Assembly: GCF_024585285.1 (NCBI RefSeq)
Contig: NZ_CP040755.1
Coordinates: 4,774,001-4,838,000, forward strand
Origin: Colwellia sp. M166
Lineage (GTDB): Bacteria > Pseudomonadota > Gammaproteobacteria > Enterobacterales > Alteromonadaceae
Direction of reading: 5' to 3'
DNA length: 64,000 nucleotides
The notes under the pieces were generated by a model. It did not search any database, was not told where the DNA came from, and worked only from the letters and a program-made list of their open reading frames with translations. Of the stretch, positions 45,007-55,045 are shown in pieces. Position numbers and translations under genes: made by a program. Every line of letters starts with the position of its first letter. The stretch's first letter is position 1.

Positions 45007-45036
45007 ATAAACCTAAAGTTTTAACTTTAGGTTTAT
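45007..45036. terminator. Bidirectional hairpin between convergent genes
   Basis: A perfect 14-bp stem (45007-45020 with 45023-45036) built on ATAAACCTAAAGTT. It lies between the plus-strand gene ending at 44988 and the minus-strand gene ending at 45115. The T-rich flank on either side is short, so termination efficiency is uncertain. Confidence 0.65.
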
Positions 45037-45114
45037 ACTAAACTTATTAGCATTGGTATTATCCCCATGACCATGCAAATCACGGCTTTAACATGACCTA
45101 TTGACCGATCCTTG

Positions 45115-46038
45115 TCAGTAACCTATTAAACCATTAATATGAGCGACAGCACTCCGGCCAAGTGCACTCAGTGAGTAACCACCTTCAAGTACTGAAACAA
45201 TGCGGCCTTGTGCGTATTTATCAGCGATATCTTTCAATTGATCGGTTACCCAACGATAATCTTCATCGACTAAACTTACTTGTGACATATCATCTTCAAC
45301 ATGGGCATCGAAACCGGCAGAAATAAAGATCATCTGTGGCTTAAATTTATTTAATGCCGGCAACCAAGTATCAAGGATAGCTTGACGAAAATCAGCACTT
45401 TTTGTTGTCGCATCTAATGGCGTGTTAATGATCGGAGGCTTTGTGCTTTCTTCTATTTCAAAAGGGAAAAAAGGATATTGATAGGTAGAGCAGAATAAAT
45501 AGCCTTTTTTATTTTTAATAATATCTTCAGTGCCATTACCATGATGGACATCGAAATCGACAATTGCGACCCGTTTTAAGTTATATTTTTCTTTCGCGTA
45601 TGCGGCAGCAATGGCAATATTGTTAAAAAAGCAAAAGCCCATGCCTTTGCCATATTCAGCGTGATGCCCTGGTGGTCGAGTCGCGCAGAATGCCGATGAA
45701 ATCTGCTGTGACATGACAAGATCGACCGCATCTTTAGCAGCACCGGCTGAGAGCAAAGCGGCGTTAAGCGTGTTGGGGTTCATGATGGTATCATCATCAA
45801 CACGGTAAGTACCTTCGCTTGGTGCATTGCTATATATTGACTCGATGTAGTCAGGATCGTGAGCTAAATAAAGTAGCTCTTTATCTATTGGCGTAGCATT
45901 AAATTGTCGCAGCACATAGTCTAAGCCACTGCGAATAAGCTGATCTTGAATAGCCGCCATACGTTCAGGTGCTTCAGGATGATATTCGCCCATATCGTGA
46001 GTTAGGCATTGGTGGTGACTGATAACGCCAACGGTCAT
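45115..46038 (-). CDS. Histone-deacetylase-family protein (AcuC/HdaH-like)
   Basis: 307 residues. The arginase/deacetylase fold motifs are present: HPEAPERM near residue 21-28, RPPGHHAE with the paired catalytic histidines, FNNIAIAA, VDFDVHHGNGTEDI with the zinc ligands, and SAGFDAH and EGGYS at the end. Members remove acetyl or other acyl groups from lysines or small amines. It lies 89 bp after the acetyl-CoA hydrolase/GNAT gene, same strand, and may be co-transcribed with it. This pairs an acetyltransferase domain with a deacetylase. A target is not visible from sequence. Confidence 0.9.
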   Translation of the reverse strand: MTVGVISHHQCLTHDMGEYHPEAPERMAAIQDQLIRSGLDYVLRQFNATPIDKELLYLAHDPDYIESIYSNAPSEGTYRVDDDTIMNPNTLNAALLSAGAAKDAVDLVMSQQISSAFCATRPPGHHAEYGKGMGFCFFNNIAIAAAYAKEKYNLKRVAIVDFDVHHGNGTEDIIKNKKGYLFCSTYQYPFFPFEIEESTKPPIINTPLDATTKSADFRQAILDTWLPALNKFKPQMIFISAGFDAHVEDDMSQVSLVDEDYRWVTDQLKDIADKYAQGRIVSVLEGGYSLSALGRSAVAHINGLIGY

Positions 46039-46127
46039 AATGAGTTCCTTTATATATTACAGACTAAGTATCGGCTTACATTAGCGTACTTAGCGTTTAA
46101 AATTTATTTATCGCTAATAGAGACAAA

Positions 46128-47963
46128 TCAGAGTGTATAAGCCAAACTGACTTCGTCATAATCGTCAGAAGGTTTTCTTAAGAAGCCTGCATTTTCAAAT
46201 ACTTTTAACATTGGGGCATTATCTCGTCGAACACAGGCGACTAACTGCTCTAAACCGCGAACTTTTGCAATGGCAATTAATTCAGACAGTAGGGCTTTTG
46301 CCATACCTTTACCACGCTTACTCTCTTTGATGACAAAAGCGACCTCAGCACTGTTACTTGCTTCAAGGTAATAATAACGAGCGACCGCTTGAATCGATTC
46401 ACCTAGATGATCTCGTTCGGTTAAGCATAAGGCCAAATCGACATGCTGATTGACACTGACTAAATTACAGGATTTTTCACGGGTCATTTGTGTCGCATGA
46501 TGATTGTATCGCATCATTAAGGTTTCTTTGTTGTGTGAATAGAAAAATTCTTGCAGCTTGCGCTCATCAGCAGGTGATAATGGGCGAAGAAAGTATTCTG
46601 AATCGGCAAAAGTGAAACGCTTCATCTCAACTTTTCCTAGCTCAGGTACCGATGTTGGCGTATTTTCTTGATATTCAGGTACCCAATAATGTTTACGCAC
46701 ATCTTTGAGTAATTGATCGCGAAATTTAGGGTGAGCAATACGGATCAACTCTAAGGTGCGTTCACGTATGCTTTTGCCTTGTAATGAGGCTATACCATAT
46801 TCAGTGACCACATAAGAGACATGACCTCGAGATGTTACCACGCCACCGCCTTCAGTAATGTGCGCTACGATACGAGAAATCTTTCCATCTTTGGTTGTTG
46901 ACGGTAGTGCAATTATGGGTTTGCCACCTTTACTCAATGAAGCACCACGAATGAAGTCGACTTGGCCACCAATGCCACTATAGAAATGATAGCCAATTGA
47001 ATCTGCGACAACTTGACCGGTTAAGTCGACTTCAATCGCGCTGTTAATCGACACCATTTTTTCGTTGCGCGCTATGTTAACCGGTGAATTAACATGTTCG
47101 CTAGGGTAAAACTCAACATGTGGATTACCATCAACAAACTTGTATAAACGTCGAGTACCAACACAAAAACTTACTACGGTTTTGCCTTTATGAAAGGTTT
47201 TTTTACGGTTATTAATAGCACCTGAAAGCATTAAGTCGATAATACCATCAGAGAGCATTTCACTGTGCACGCCTAAGTCTTTGTGATTGGCTAAGTAACG
47301 TAACACGGCTGATGGAATATTACCCATGCCAATTTGAATCGTCGCACCGTCTTCAACCAACATGGCGACATATTGCCCAATTTGCTCAGTAACTTGATCA
47401 ACTTCAGGCTCTGGCATTTCAGGTAAATATTGCTTAACGGTCATATGAGCATGTATTTGATTTAAATGCACAAAGCTATGGCCATTAGTTCGTGGCATTT
47501 TAGGATTAATTTGTGCAATAACGTATTTTGCTTTCTTTATTGCTGCTGAAACAATATCGACACTAACCCCCAATGAGCAATAACCATACTCATCTGGTGG
47601 ACTGACCATGATCAGCGCAACATCCAAAGGCAGAATATTTTCATTAAACAACTTAGGAATTTCAGATAAAAATGACGGTGTGTAATCTGCACGTCCTTCA
47701 TTGATAGCTCGGCGGATTTTTTCACCGCCAATAAAGAAGGCATTGACTTTAAATAAATCGCTATGCTGTTCCTCTGCCCAAACGTTGTCTGAAAGGGTAA
47801 GAATATGTACAGCTTCAATATCATGTAAACCAGCACTATTGGCAATAAGATCATCAATTAATGCATTGGGTACTGCAGCATTGGAGCCGATAAAAATTCG
47901 ATTTCCTGATTTAAGGTATTGAGACCAATCGATAGAAGACTTTTGCTTTTTTTTCAATGGCAT
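46128..47963 (-). CDS. Acetyl-CoA hydrolase/transferase fused to GNAT acetyltransferase
   Basis: 611 residues. Residues about 1-430 form the acetyl-CoA hydrolase/transferase (CoA-transferase) module, with segments such as GMGNIPSAV, GIGGQVDFIRGA and EYGIASLQGKS. Residues about 450-611 form a GNAT N-acetyltransferase domain with the acetyl-CoA loop KRGKGMAKAL. The fusion is a recurring gammaproteobacterial protein. It could take acetyl from one donor and pass it to a protein or small amine. The gene is on the minus strand, upstream of the deacetylase-family gene. Confidence 0.9.
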   Translation of the reverse strand: MPLKKKQKSSIDWSQYLKSGNRIFIGSNAAVPNALIDDLIANSAGLHDIEAVHILTLSDNVWAEEQHSDLFKVNAFFIGGEKIRRAINEGRADYTPSFLSEIPKLFNENILPLDVALIMVSPPDEYGYCSLGVSVDIVSAAIKKAKYVIAQINPKMPRTNGHSFVHLNQIHAHMTVKQYLPEMPEPEVDQVTEQIGQYVAMLVEDGATIQIGMGNIPSAVLRYLANHKDLGVHSEMLSDGIIDLMLSGAINNRKKTFHKGKTVVSFCVGTRRLYKFVDGNPHVEFYPSEHVNSPVNIARNEKMVSINSAIEVDLTGQVVADSIGYHFYSGIGGQVDFIRGASLSKGGKPIIALPSTTKDGKISRIVAHITEGGGVVTSRGHVSYVVTEYGIASLQGKSIRERTLELIRIAHPKFRDQLLKDVRKHYWVPEYQENTPTSVPELGKVEMKRFTFADSEYFLRPLSPADERKLQEFFYSHNKETLMMRYNHHATQMTREKSCNLVSVNQHVDLALCLTERDHLGESIQAVARYYYLEASNSAEVAFVIKESKRGKGMAKALLSELIAIAKVRGLEQLVACVRRDNAPMLKVFENAGFLRKPSDDYDEVSLAYTL

Positions 47964-48249
47964 AATTTCTCTCTAATGTTTAGGTGTCATAGTATATGCT
48001 AACTAATATCAATGGTTATCAGTGTAATAGTTTCTTTATAACTTTTAATGAGTATGCTCTATTGAATAAGTTATTTTTTGATCATAGTCAAACCTTATAG
48101 GTGTTTAGTCGATGTTTAGCTTAAATAATCACTTAAAAGACTAGAATGATGCTATACAAAAGTTAGCTCTCGTTATTTATTGTGCATAAGAGCTTACGAA
48201 CATGAGAAAAAATGAGTTAAGTTGATAGCAGTCTATTTTAGAGAGTTTT

Positions 48250-48561
48250 ATGTCAGAATTGATGCAAATACGCTTAATGAAAGTATTTATTGTGGTGGGA
48301 ATATCCTTACTTGTTCTTGGCCATTATTTACTTTCATATGCAGATCTTCCTGCCACAATGGGCGTTACCGGTATTATTATTTCTGCCAGCTGCATTGCCT
48401 TTGGCTTGATCTTTTCATTGCCAACAAAAATGTACTTAACGTTTTTGCTAATGAAACGAGAGCAAACCAATAAGCAAAGCAATGAAATAGAAAACAATGC
48501 GATAGAAAACAATGCGATAGAAAAAAATATGACAGAAAAGAGTAAAACGGAAAAAGAATAA
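48250..48561 (+). CDS. Small membrane protein with charged repeat tail
   Basis: 103 residues. Two hydrophobic segments, about 11-29 and 38-60, are separated by a short loop and followed by a cytoplasmic K/E/N tail in which ENNAIENNAIEKN is a short tandem repeat (also repeated at DNA level, about 16 bp). No family recognised. It lies between two minus-strand genes and is followed by an intrinsic terminator, which supports it as a real gene. Confidence 0.6.
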   Translation: MSELMQIRLMKVFIVVGISLLVLGHYLLSYADLPATMGVTGIIISASCIAFGLIFSLPTKMYLTFLLMKREQTNKQSNEIENNAIENNAIEKNMTEKSKTEKE

Positions 48562-48620
48562 AGTATTTTCGATATAACCAAGCTATAGCGAGTTACCAGC
48601 TCGGTAGGCATACATTATGA

Positions 48621-48650
48621 AAAAGCTCAACAAAAGTTGAGCTTAATTCT
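48621..48650 (+). terminator. Hairpin after the small membrane protein gene
   Basis: A stem AAGCTCAAC / GTTGAGCTT with an AAAA loop, followed by TAATTCTGTTT. It lies between convergent genes and may terminate both. Confidence 0.75.
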
Positions 48651-48727
48651 GTTTACTGACGCTCATTGTCTGCAAGTGATAATCGTCAGCAGTTAATAAC
48701 CGTATTTACCGGCAATCTTAATTGTTA

Positions 48728-49897
48728 TTAACCAAAAATATTGCGCATTAATGTGATGGCTTGATCAACAGTTTTACCGCCTTTGACACTGTTTACTATC
48801 GTGCTGCGCATATTAATAATAAATTCAGGAAGGTCTTCGGCAGCAAAAGCCTTATCAACAATCGCCTCAGCTGACTCTTGACTACGCTTCATTGCTTTAG
48901 CGACACCTATTTTTACTTTTTTGGGCTTATCTCGCATGCGAACATAGTTTGAATTTTCTGCTAAACTACTGTCAGCAAACAAAAATAGATCAATCAACAT
49001 GGCACGGTTTTGCCAAAGCTGTAGCTCACTTTCATCACTTGGCATGTCACTACGCCACCATTGTGTGCTTCTAATAGTGACTATCATCTCGTGCCAATAA
49101 TCATCAAAGCTTTGGTTGTTTAATTTTACCAGACCTAAGCCTTGTGAAAGTGTATCTATTTTGCCACTGGTTAAGGCAATAAATTGATCCGGTCTACGTA
49201 ATGCTAATAAACGTGTCGCGGCACTTAATGGCGCTTTTTCGCCATCGGTATGTGTGCTGAAAATAGCTTTATAAGTTTGTACAAAGTTTTCATAATCAGC
49301 TAAATCAACATCGCCAGTTAGCGGGATATAAGCCAGCGCGCTATCAAAAGCTTCAGGGTGAGATTTTAATAATTGATGAAATGTTTTCGCACCGCGTGTG
49401 CCTGCAAACCACTCGACATCAAAGTCATAAACACTGATGTCATGCTGTGATGTATGTTTACCAGCAAAAGCTAATCTGTCTTCTTCAATCATGTCTGCTA
49501 GGTTATTGCTGCGTACATTCGCAATATAGTCTAACAATCTCAGTCTTTCAGGTAATGCTTGTAAGTTTGATGCTGCTTGGATAAAACCAACAAATATAGG
49601 CCAAGGAATGACACGAGCCAATTTTAATTGGCAAGCACTAACACCAGTAGATAATGTTTCTTGTAGTTTCTTTAACGGCTTCTCTTGGCTAGGCTCTAAT
49701 AAATCGCGATTAACGTCGTGTAAACAAATTCGATGTAACTCACCGCACCAGTTAAGAAAATTATCAGGATGATTTTCAACTTTCACAGCCATTAAATTAA
49801 GACTAAGGTCAGCAACAAACGATAAAGCATTTTGATAAATAGTTTGTTCGGTAGCACTAAGCGACATGGCGTTAGGAGAGGTAAGCAATTTTCTCAT
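48728..49897 (-). CDS. Conserved hypothetical protein (about 390 aa)
   Basis: 389 residues if the start is MRKLLTSPN (49897); the frame extends to an ATG at 49942 but neither start has a good ribosome binding site, and a third ATG at 49867 is possible. It is a soluble mixed helical protein, with tryptophan-rich YWHEMIVTIRSTQWW and a basic KPKKVKIGVAKAMKR stretch before the end. I do not recognise the family. Minus strand, alone; the region to its right (49943-50230) has no gene. Confidence 0.6.
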   Translation of the reverse strand: MRKLLTSPNAMSLSATEQTIYQNALSFVADLSLNLMAVKVENHPDNFLNWCGELHRICLHDVNRDLLEPSQEKPLKKLQETLSTGVSACQLKLARVIPWPIFVGFIQAASNLQALPERLRLLDYIANVRSNNLADMIEEDRLAFAGKHTSQHDISVYDFDVEWFAGTRGAKTFHQLLKSHPEAFDSALAYIPLTGDVDLADYENFVQTYKAIFSTHTDGEKAPLSAATRLLALRRPDQFIALTSGKIDTLSQGLGLVKLNNQSFDDYWHEMIVTIRSTQWWRSDMPSDESELQLWQNRAMLIDLFLFADSSLAENSNYVRMRDKPKKVKIGVAKAMKRSQESAEAIVDKAFAAEDLPEFIINMRSTIVNSVKGGKTVDQAITLMRNIFG

Positions 49898-50232
49898 GAA
49901 ACAAGGATTTCCGACGGTAAAAATATAAAAATAGGGCGGCATGATACGTGTAAAATCGTCTAACGCAAGCGATAAAGCCTAATTAAGCAGATAAAGTCTG
50001 AACTGGTGGCTTAAGCAACAATTTTTGTTGGCATATTCAACAGGTAAGCTGGGCTTGATGGCCGTGATAAGTTATTTATAAAGTCAGCGGTGACAAATGT
50101 GAAATAACTTTTCACTTGCAAGGATAGAATAAAGGGGATGATTTTAGATGTAATATAGTGCGTTTATTTTGCCATTTGAGCAGAAAAGTTCATCATAAAG
50201 ACTCATTATTCAGCGTTGCTTTATATGTGATG

Positions 50233-50262
50233 GAAAAAAGGCGCCAACTTGATTGGCGCCCA
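50233..50262 (-). terminator. Intrinsic terminator of the small basic protein gene
   Basis: An 8-bp stem GGCGCCAA / TTGGCGCC with a 5-nt loop. On the minus strand it is followed by six Ts. It starts directly after the stop of the gene at 50270-50380. Confidence 0.85.
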
Positions 50263-50269
50263 GTAAAAC

Positions 50270-50380
50270 TTAGCCTTTTCTCTTTCTAGGTTTTACTATT
50301 TCTACTTTATTAGACTCTTTTTTCAGTTTACGTTTTTCTTTTAACGTTAATACGGGTTTTTTCTTTTCATTTTTAGACAT
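50270..50380 (-). CDS. Very small basic protein (36 aa)
   Basis: A 36-residue protein, MSKNEKKKPVLTL at the start and KPRKRKG at the end, about 45 percent K/R. AGGTG precedes the ATG at a normal distance, and a strong rho-independent terminator follows the stop, so it is likely a real gene although shorter than most gene finders accept. The composition suggests nucleic-acid or ribosome binding, which is only inference. I do not recognise the family. Confidence 0.65.
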   Translation of the reverse strand: MSKNEKKKPVLTLKEKRKLKKESNKVEIVKPRKRKG

Positions 50381-50922
50381 TTTTTCACCTAATAATAAAT
50401 AACAGATTAATAACGCGTTTTTCAAAACTAAAAATCATAGCAACAAAGCAAACAATTCACCTCCTTAACGATTCTCTTGGTTAAATTCCCACGTTTATCT
50501 GTTTATTAAAGTGGGTAGAGTCACTTTATTGATAAACGAACCTACGCTAGTAATTTATTTATTAGCGATTTAAGCATCAAAGGCTTTTCTTTTAGCCGTT
50601 GTGTGCTTATTTGACAGCCATGCCTGTGGTAATTGGCAGGTTACAAGCTTTTAAAAATACAATTTTTAATTATATCAAGATGATTAAATTCACTTTAATC
50701 AAGGCGATAGCATATCAACCAGTAAAGGATTTAATTATAAAATTATAGCTAAAATGTATAGGAGAAAATCTGTGTAAACAGATGGGCGAAAGCTCGCCCA
50801 GTTAAGCGGGGAATTTTAGGGCGAAGCTCCCTGAAAATAAATAATAAAGTAATATCATTGGCGTTTTCATAGCTCCAATATAGCAGCTTAAATAATAACT
50901 TCAAGCCCCTTTAACTTAACTT
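50381..50922. other. 540-bp noncoding stretch with two hairpins
   Basis: No coding frame of note. Around 50783-50800 there is a hairpin TGGGCGA / TCGCCCA with a 4-nt loop; just after it (about 50815-50840) comes an imperfect hairpin with GGG / CCC and AT arms. The paired hairpins could be a terminator, an RNA element or a REP-like repeat. The IS982 element begins right after. Confidence 0.5.
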
Positions 50923-50928
50923 TATTTA

Positions 50929-51927
50929 ACCTCAGCTCGGGATAAGAATTAATTAAATTGAACTAAGTGCCCGTTCCACGATCCGATCTTTCGACCAAGA
51001 AAAAACAGAAAGATAATAAGGAACGGGCATGAATAAACTAGTTGAAATATTCTGTGATGTCGATGATTTTTGTCGCGTATTTATCCCACAATGGGAGAAA
51101 CAATTAATTGCTGATGGAAGTATCAAGCGAAATCGTCCATGCCGTATGGCTATGAGTGAGATAATCACTATATTAATTGCTTTTCATACATCAAATCATC
51201 GCGACTTTAAAAATTATTATAAAGGTTATATTACTAAGTTTTATCGTTCACATTTCCCTAGCTTATTGAGCTACACTCGATTTTTAGAAGTGATGCCTAA
51301 AGCGGTCGTTCCACTTTCTAGCTACTTTTCAATACTTAAAGGTGAGTCTACAGGTATTGAGTTTATTGACTCTACAAGCATAAAAGTATGCCATAACTTA
51401 AGAATTCCTAGACATAAAACATTTGACGGTATAGCCGAACGGGGCAAAGGAACAATGGGTTGGTTTTATGGGTTCAAACTACATTTAGTCACTAACTTTA
51501 GAGGTGAAATAGTTGAGGCTAAATTAACTACTGGCAATGTTCACGACACAAAGCCCGTATTAGCCTTAGCTAAAAACTTAAAAGGGAAGTTATATGCAGA
51601 TAAAGGCTATATAAGCAAAAAAATTAACAGTTGGTTTGAAGGAAAAAGGAGTTGATTTGATAACAACCGTGCGCCGTAATATGAAAGCCAAAGCTATGTC
51701 GTTATGGGATAGAGCAATGTTATCTAGACGGTTTATTATTGAAACGATAAATGATCAATTGAAGAATATATCTCAAATAGAGCATTCGCGTCATCGTAGC
51801 CCTAATAGTTTTATGTTGAATTTACTGGCAGGTTTAGTGGCTTATTGCCTTAAAGAAAATAAGCCAACCCTTAATATTAGTGACGTAGAGAAGAATGCTA
51901 TGGTTAGGGCTTAACCCGATCTGAGGT
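50929..51927 (+). mobile_element. IS982-family element, copy 1 (999 bp, frameshifted)
   Basis: Ends ACCTCAGCTCGGGATAAG on the left and its near-match on the right; 6-bp target duplication TATTTA at 50923-50928 and 51928-51933. It is nearly identical to the copy at 60829. It differs by one extra A in a run (7 vs 6, near 51617) and by at least one substitution (an ACT for GCT codon near 51232). Confidence 0.93.
51029..51914 (+). pseudogene. IS982 transposase, copy 1, frameshifted
   Basis: The transposase frame is broken in two by one extra A in the poly-A run near 51617. The N-terminal 200 residues read in one frame (51029-51655) and the C-terminal 90 in another (51636-51914). The matching frame is intact in the other copy. 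Parts visible are MNKLVEIFCDVDDFC, the DSTSIKVC region and the LYADKGY segment of IS982 transposases. Probably inactive; a programmed slip on seven As cannot be excluded but is not typical of this family. Confidence 0.85.
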
Positions 51928-52189
51928 TATTTAATCAAATAATGCTATTATTCAAAAAATAATTATCACTTTTAATTAACCGTGATTTAATAGGTTTTAA
52001 TATAAAAATAATGAATTAATTTTATTATTAGTTTAGGGCGTTATGTTAGCTAAGGTGCTTGGGTGAATTTTTCATCTTGTTCTTTTACATAGAAATAAGT
52101 ACTCTGACTGCTCTGGTATGACCTCTGCTAGGATTGTTTGCAGAAATTTAAGTTTATAAAGCTCGTTAATAATTTGGGAATAAGTATTA

Positions 52190-53077
52190 ATGCAACAAAA
52201 GTCAATTTTTATTGCTGATAATGAGCATCAACTTCATTTAAGGCACATTTGGACAAAGCCCGGTGGCGTGCCCATTTTTATGTTGCACGGTTTAATTGAA
52301 AATGGACTTATTTTTTATACTGAGAAAGGCAAAGGCTTGGCTTGTTACCTTGCTGAGCAAGGCTTTGATGTTTATGTCGCAGATCTTCGCGGTAGAGGTC
52401 AAAGCACGCCAACGATTGATCATAGATCGTCGTTTGGACAATTTGAAGCGATCACCCGAGATATCCCACTATTTTTAGAAAAAATTCAACAATTAAATAA
52501 GCAAAAAATGCACCTCATTGCCCACTCATGGGGTGGTGTACTATTGACGAGTTTTTTATCACGTTATCCGCACTGGCTTGACAAGGTGCGTAGCAAAACC
52601 TGTTTTGGCACTAAGCGAGTAGTAACCGCAAAAACCTTTGAAGCTTACTTTAAGTTAGGTTTTATGTGGCGTTATGTCGCACCATTATTGGCAAAAAATT
52701 TAGGTTATTTTGATGCTAAAAAATTTCGCTTTGGCTCAGATAGTGAAACGAAACAGTCATTGAAGGAGAGTATTGTCTGGGTCAAGCCCGGGCCGTGGCG
52801 TGATCTGTATGATAGTTTTGATTATTTTAGTGCTGCACAAGCTCTCAACTGGCCACCCACTTGGCACTTTACCGGGATTAAAGACCATGCACTAGGACAC
52901 CAACAAGATGTTGAACTATTTATTGCTGAGTGCGGCAATAGTAAGGCAAAATTTTCAGTGTTATCAAAACAAGCAGGCAACCTTGTTGATTATGATCATA
53001 TTGATATTTTAACTCACCCCAAGAGCGTTAATGATCACTTTCCTCAGTTGGCGACTTGGTTACAGCAACAGCGTTAA
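52190..53077 (+). CDS. Alpha/beta hydrolase
   Basis: 295 residues. MLHGLIENG supplies the oxyanion region, IAHSWGGV at about 107-114 contains the nucleophile serine, and YDHIDIL near the end gives the catalytic histidine; an acidic residue before it (KDHALG region) is likely the third. Members hydrolyse esters or related bonds. The lid region (about 145-205) is basic and lysine/arginine-rich. It is a single gene 256 bp after the first IS982 copy. Substrate not predictable. Confidence 0.82.
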   Translation: MQQKSIFIADNEHQLHLRHIWTKPGGVPIFMLHGLIENGLIFYTEKGKGLACYLAEQGFDVYVADLRGRGQSTPTIDHRSSFGQFEAITRDIPLFLEKIQQLNKQKMHLIAHSWGGVLLTSFLSRYPHWLDKVRSKTCFGTKRVVTAKTFEAYFKLGFMWRYVAPLLAKNLGYFDAKKFRFGSDSETKQSLKESIVWVKPGPWRDLYDSFDYFSAAQALNWPPTWHFTGIKDHALGHQQDVELFIAECGNSKAKFSVLSKQAGNLVDYDHIDILTHPKSVNDHFPQLATWLQQQR

Positions 53078-53137
53078 TTTGATTGCTTATTTAACTGGTC
53101 CTCAGTAACGACTGCTACATCTAATGGTCGGTTTCTA

Positions 53138-54514
53138 TTATATGACTTCATCATCGGTTTTCATGGCTTCAATATTGATAATATTGGAGCGATTTAAAGT
53201 GATTTTAAAGCGCTGTATCTCCTGTTGGTATTGCTTATCTGTTTGCATTAAAACGACATTTATTTGATAACGACGTTCAACCGCTTGTTTGGTTATTTTA
53301 CTGCCATCTAATGAATATAAGCGGCCTTCACCTTTTTTTAAAAATCGAATAAAGGGCGTTAAATTAAAATATATACGTTGTTGAATTTCATCGTAGCCAG
53401 GTAAAAAGCTTTTTACATTAACTTTAGTATCGCTGCGAAAGTGCAGTAGTTGTGCCGCTTGTTTATTTTGTTGGCGCCGAGTTTGAAATAACTTATCTAC
53501 TAGTTTAGGCAAATCTTTATTACGAATATATTCAAGCCAGATAGTTTGGCTCGCTACTCGACTTTTGTTGACGCTATTACTATAAATGTTTCGCCATTTA
53601 GGCAAACCTTTTTGAATACTGCGCCAAATAACACGGGTAATGTCTTCTTTGAATATTTCCCTTAAACCATAAATAACCCCTAACATACCAACTAATGCGA
53701 TGGTGACTTCGGTAAAGTTTGCTCGAGCATTTAATACCAGCATCATCACAAAGGTCATGATGATGGCGGTAACGGTACCGCGCACAACGCGCTTTAAATT
53801 GCTATTAAGGTTTTTAACTTCTTTTTGAAAGACAACGCCGTATTCAATTAATCGTTGCAATAAACGCATTTTATTGGTGATACGGTTGGGGTCTTCCAAA
53901 GTAACTTGCGAGTTATATTGATTTTCTTCTCGATATTCATTTTCGCTACGACAGAGCGCAAGTAAAAAGTTTCTTTCCGTGGTGAAATCACTATTTTTTG
54001 GGCCACGAGATAGAAGTTTTAAAAATGATTGCTCCACTTGCCAGCTGAGGTAGTTATCAGCATTCTCAAAAAATGATTTAAGCTTTTGATCAGGTGGGGT
54101 ATACCTCCTTAGCTTTTTAAGCAATGCTGATATTTGTTCTGCTAAAACAATGGCTTGAGGGTAAAATTCGTCGCTTTCTCTTAATTTAATCGTTTGTTTT
54201 ATATCGGTATCTAAAGCGATACGAATTTGATAAGAAAACAAATTAAGGTTTAAACGATAATCACTTTGTTGACCTTTTTTTTGACTGATAAATCGGCTTC
54301 GTACTAAAGGTAGATGCAATTGATCGGAGTAATAGGCACTGTGGCTTTGTATGCTACTATGAAAATAATGTTCTTCTGTTAAAGTTTTAGAGCTAATGCC
54401 CATTTCATTAGGTAAAGAAAAATAAAGATCAAGTCTTTGATGGTCACTGGGCAATAACTGGTAACTGACTTTTATAGAGAGATTTTCGTCTTGGGTGAGT
54501 TTTATGTTATTCAC
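53138..54514 (-). CDS. Conserved membrane-anchored hypothetical protein
   Basis: 458 residues with a hydrophobic pair of segments at about 248-290 (IIMTFVMMLVLN, then TIALVGMLGVIYG), most likely two membrane helices. The rest is a large soluble region on both sides, with many charged residues. The family name is unknown to me. Minus strand, with no obvious operon partner. The 5' end is close to a plus-strand frame (54495-54701) that I do not accept as a gene. Confidence 0.65.
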   Translation of the reverse strand: MNNIKLTQDENLSIKVSYQLLPSDHQRLDLYFSLPNEMGISSKTLTEEHYFHSSIQSHSAYYSDQLHLPLVRSRFISQKKGQQSDYRLNLNLFSYQIRIALDTDIKQTIKLRESDEFYPQAIVLAEQISALLKKLRRYTPPDQKLKSFFENADNYLSWQVEQSFLKLLSRGPKNSDFTTERNFLLALCRSENEYREENQYNSQVTLEDPNRITNKMRLLQRLIEYGVVFQKEVKNLNSNLKRVVRGTVTAIIMTFVMMLVLNARANFTEVTIALVGMLGVIYGLREIFKEDITRVIWRSIQKGLPKWRNIYSNSVNKSRVASQTIWLEYIRNKDLPKLVDKLFQTRRQQNKQAAQLLHFRSDTKVNVKSFLPGYDEIQQRIYFNLTPFIRFLKKGEGRLYSLDGSKITKQAVERRYQINVVLMQTDKQYQQEIQRFKITLNRSNIINIEAMKTDDEVI

Positions 54515-55045
54515 TTATATTGCCTGTTCCTTATCAATAGTATTGCTAAGCATAAGCACTGTAGTAGGATTAAACTTAAATTATCAATATAGCTGGGTAG
54601 TTTACGCTTATGCTTTAGATAAACTTACGCTATTTCAATTAAATAATAAATGGTATGACAAAGAAAAAATTTTTCTCCTAGTCGTTTTTGCTAAACTATA
54701 GTCAAATTTCTCAATTTGCTGGTATTTAAGAATAATAAAGGCTAATGAGCTGATTATGTGCTCTAAGGCTAATTTTATTTTGTCATATCTAGCATTTAAA
54801 CTTGACATTAAACGACTGCAATTTAAAATTATTACTTGGCTATATCAATCGGTACATTAAGTTGATTTTAATGACATCGAAGCATGATATTAATGGTCAG
54901 TTTCACAGATAACATGGGTTATTTCTTTTCTACAGGTATCTGAGCCATATTTAGCTTTACTCCTCTGCGAACTGATATAATTTTATCCCGAAGTTTGGCA
55001 AATTCCTGCCTGATTTAAGCTATATTTCCTAGGCAATGGAGTTTT
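54515..55045. other. Noncoding region upstream of the MHYT sensor gene
   Basis: About 530 bp. A 68-codon plus-strand frame exists at 54495-54701 but overlaps the neighbouring gene and has poor start signals. The remainder is AT-rich and probably carries the promoters of the divergent gene and the MHYT sensor. I see no clear operator or hairpin. Confidence 0.45.

Noticed and set aside
51600..51660. Programmed frameshift in the first IS982 copy
   Set aside because: The other copy has one A fewer and an uninterrupted transposase, so the shift is more likely a mutation.
54495..54701. 68-codon plus-strand frame, hydrophobic start
   Set aside because: It overlaps the start of the divergent membrane-protein gene and lacks a ribosome binding site; probably chance.
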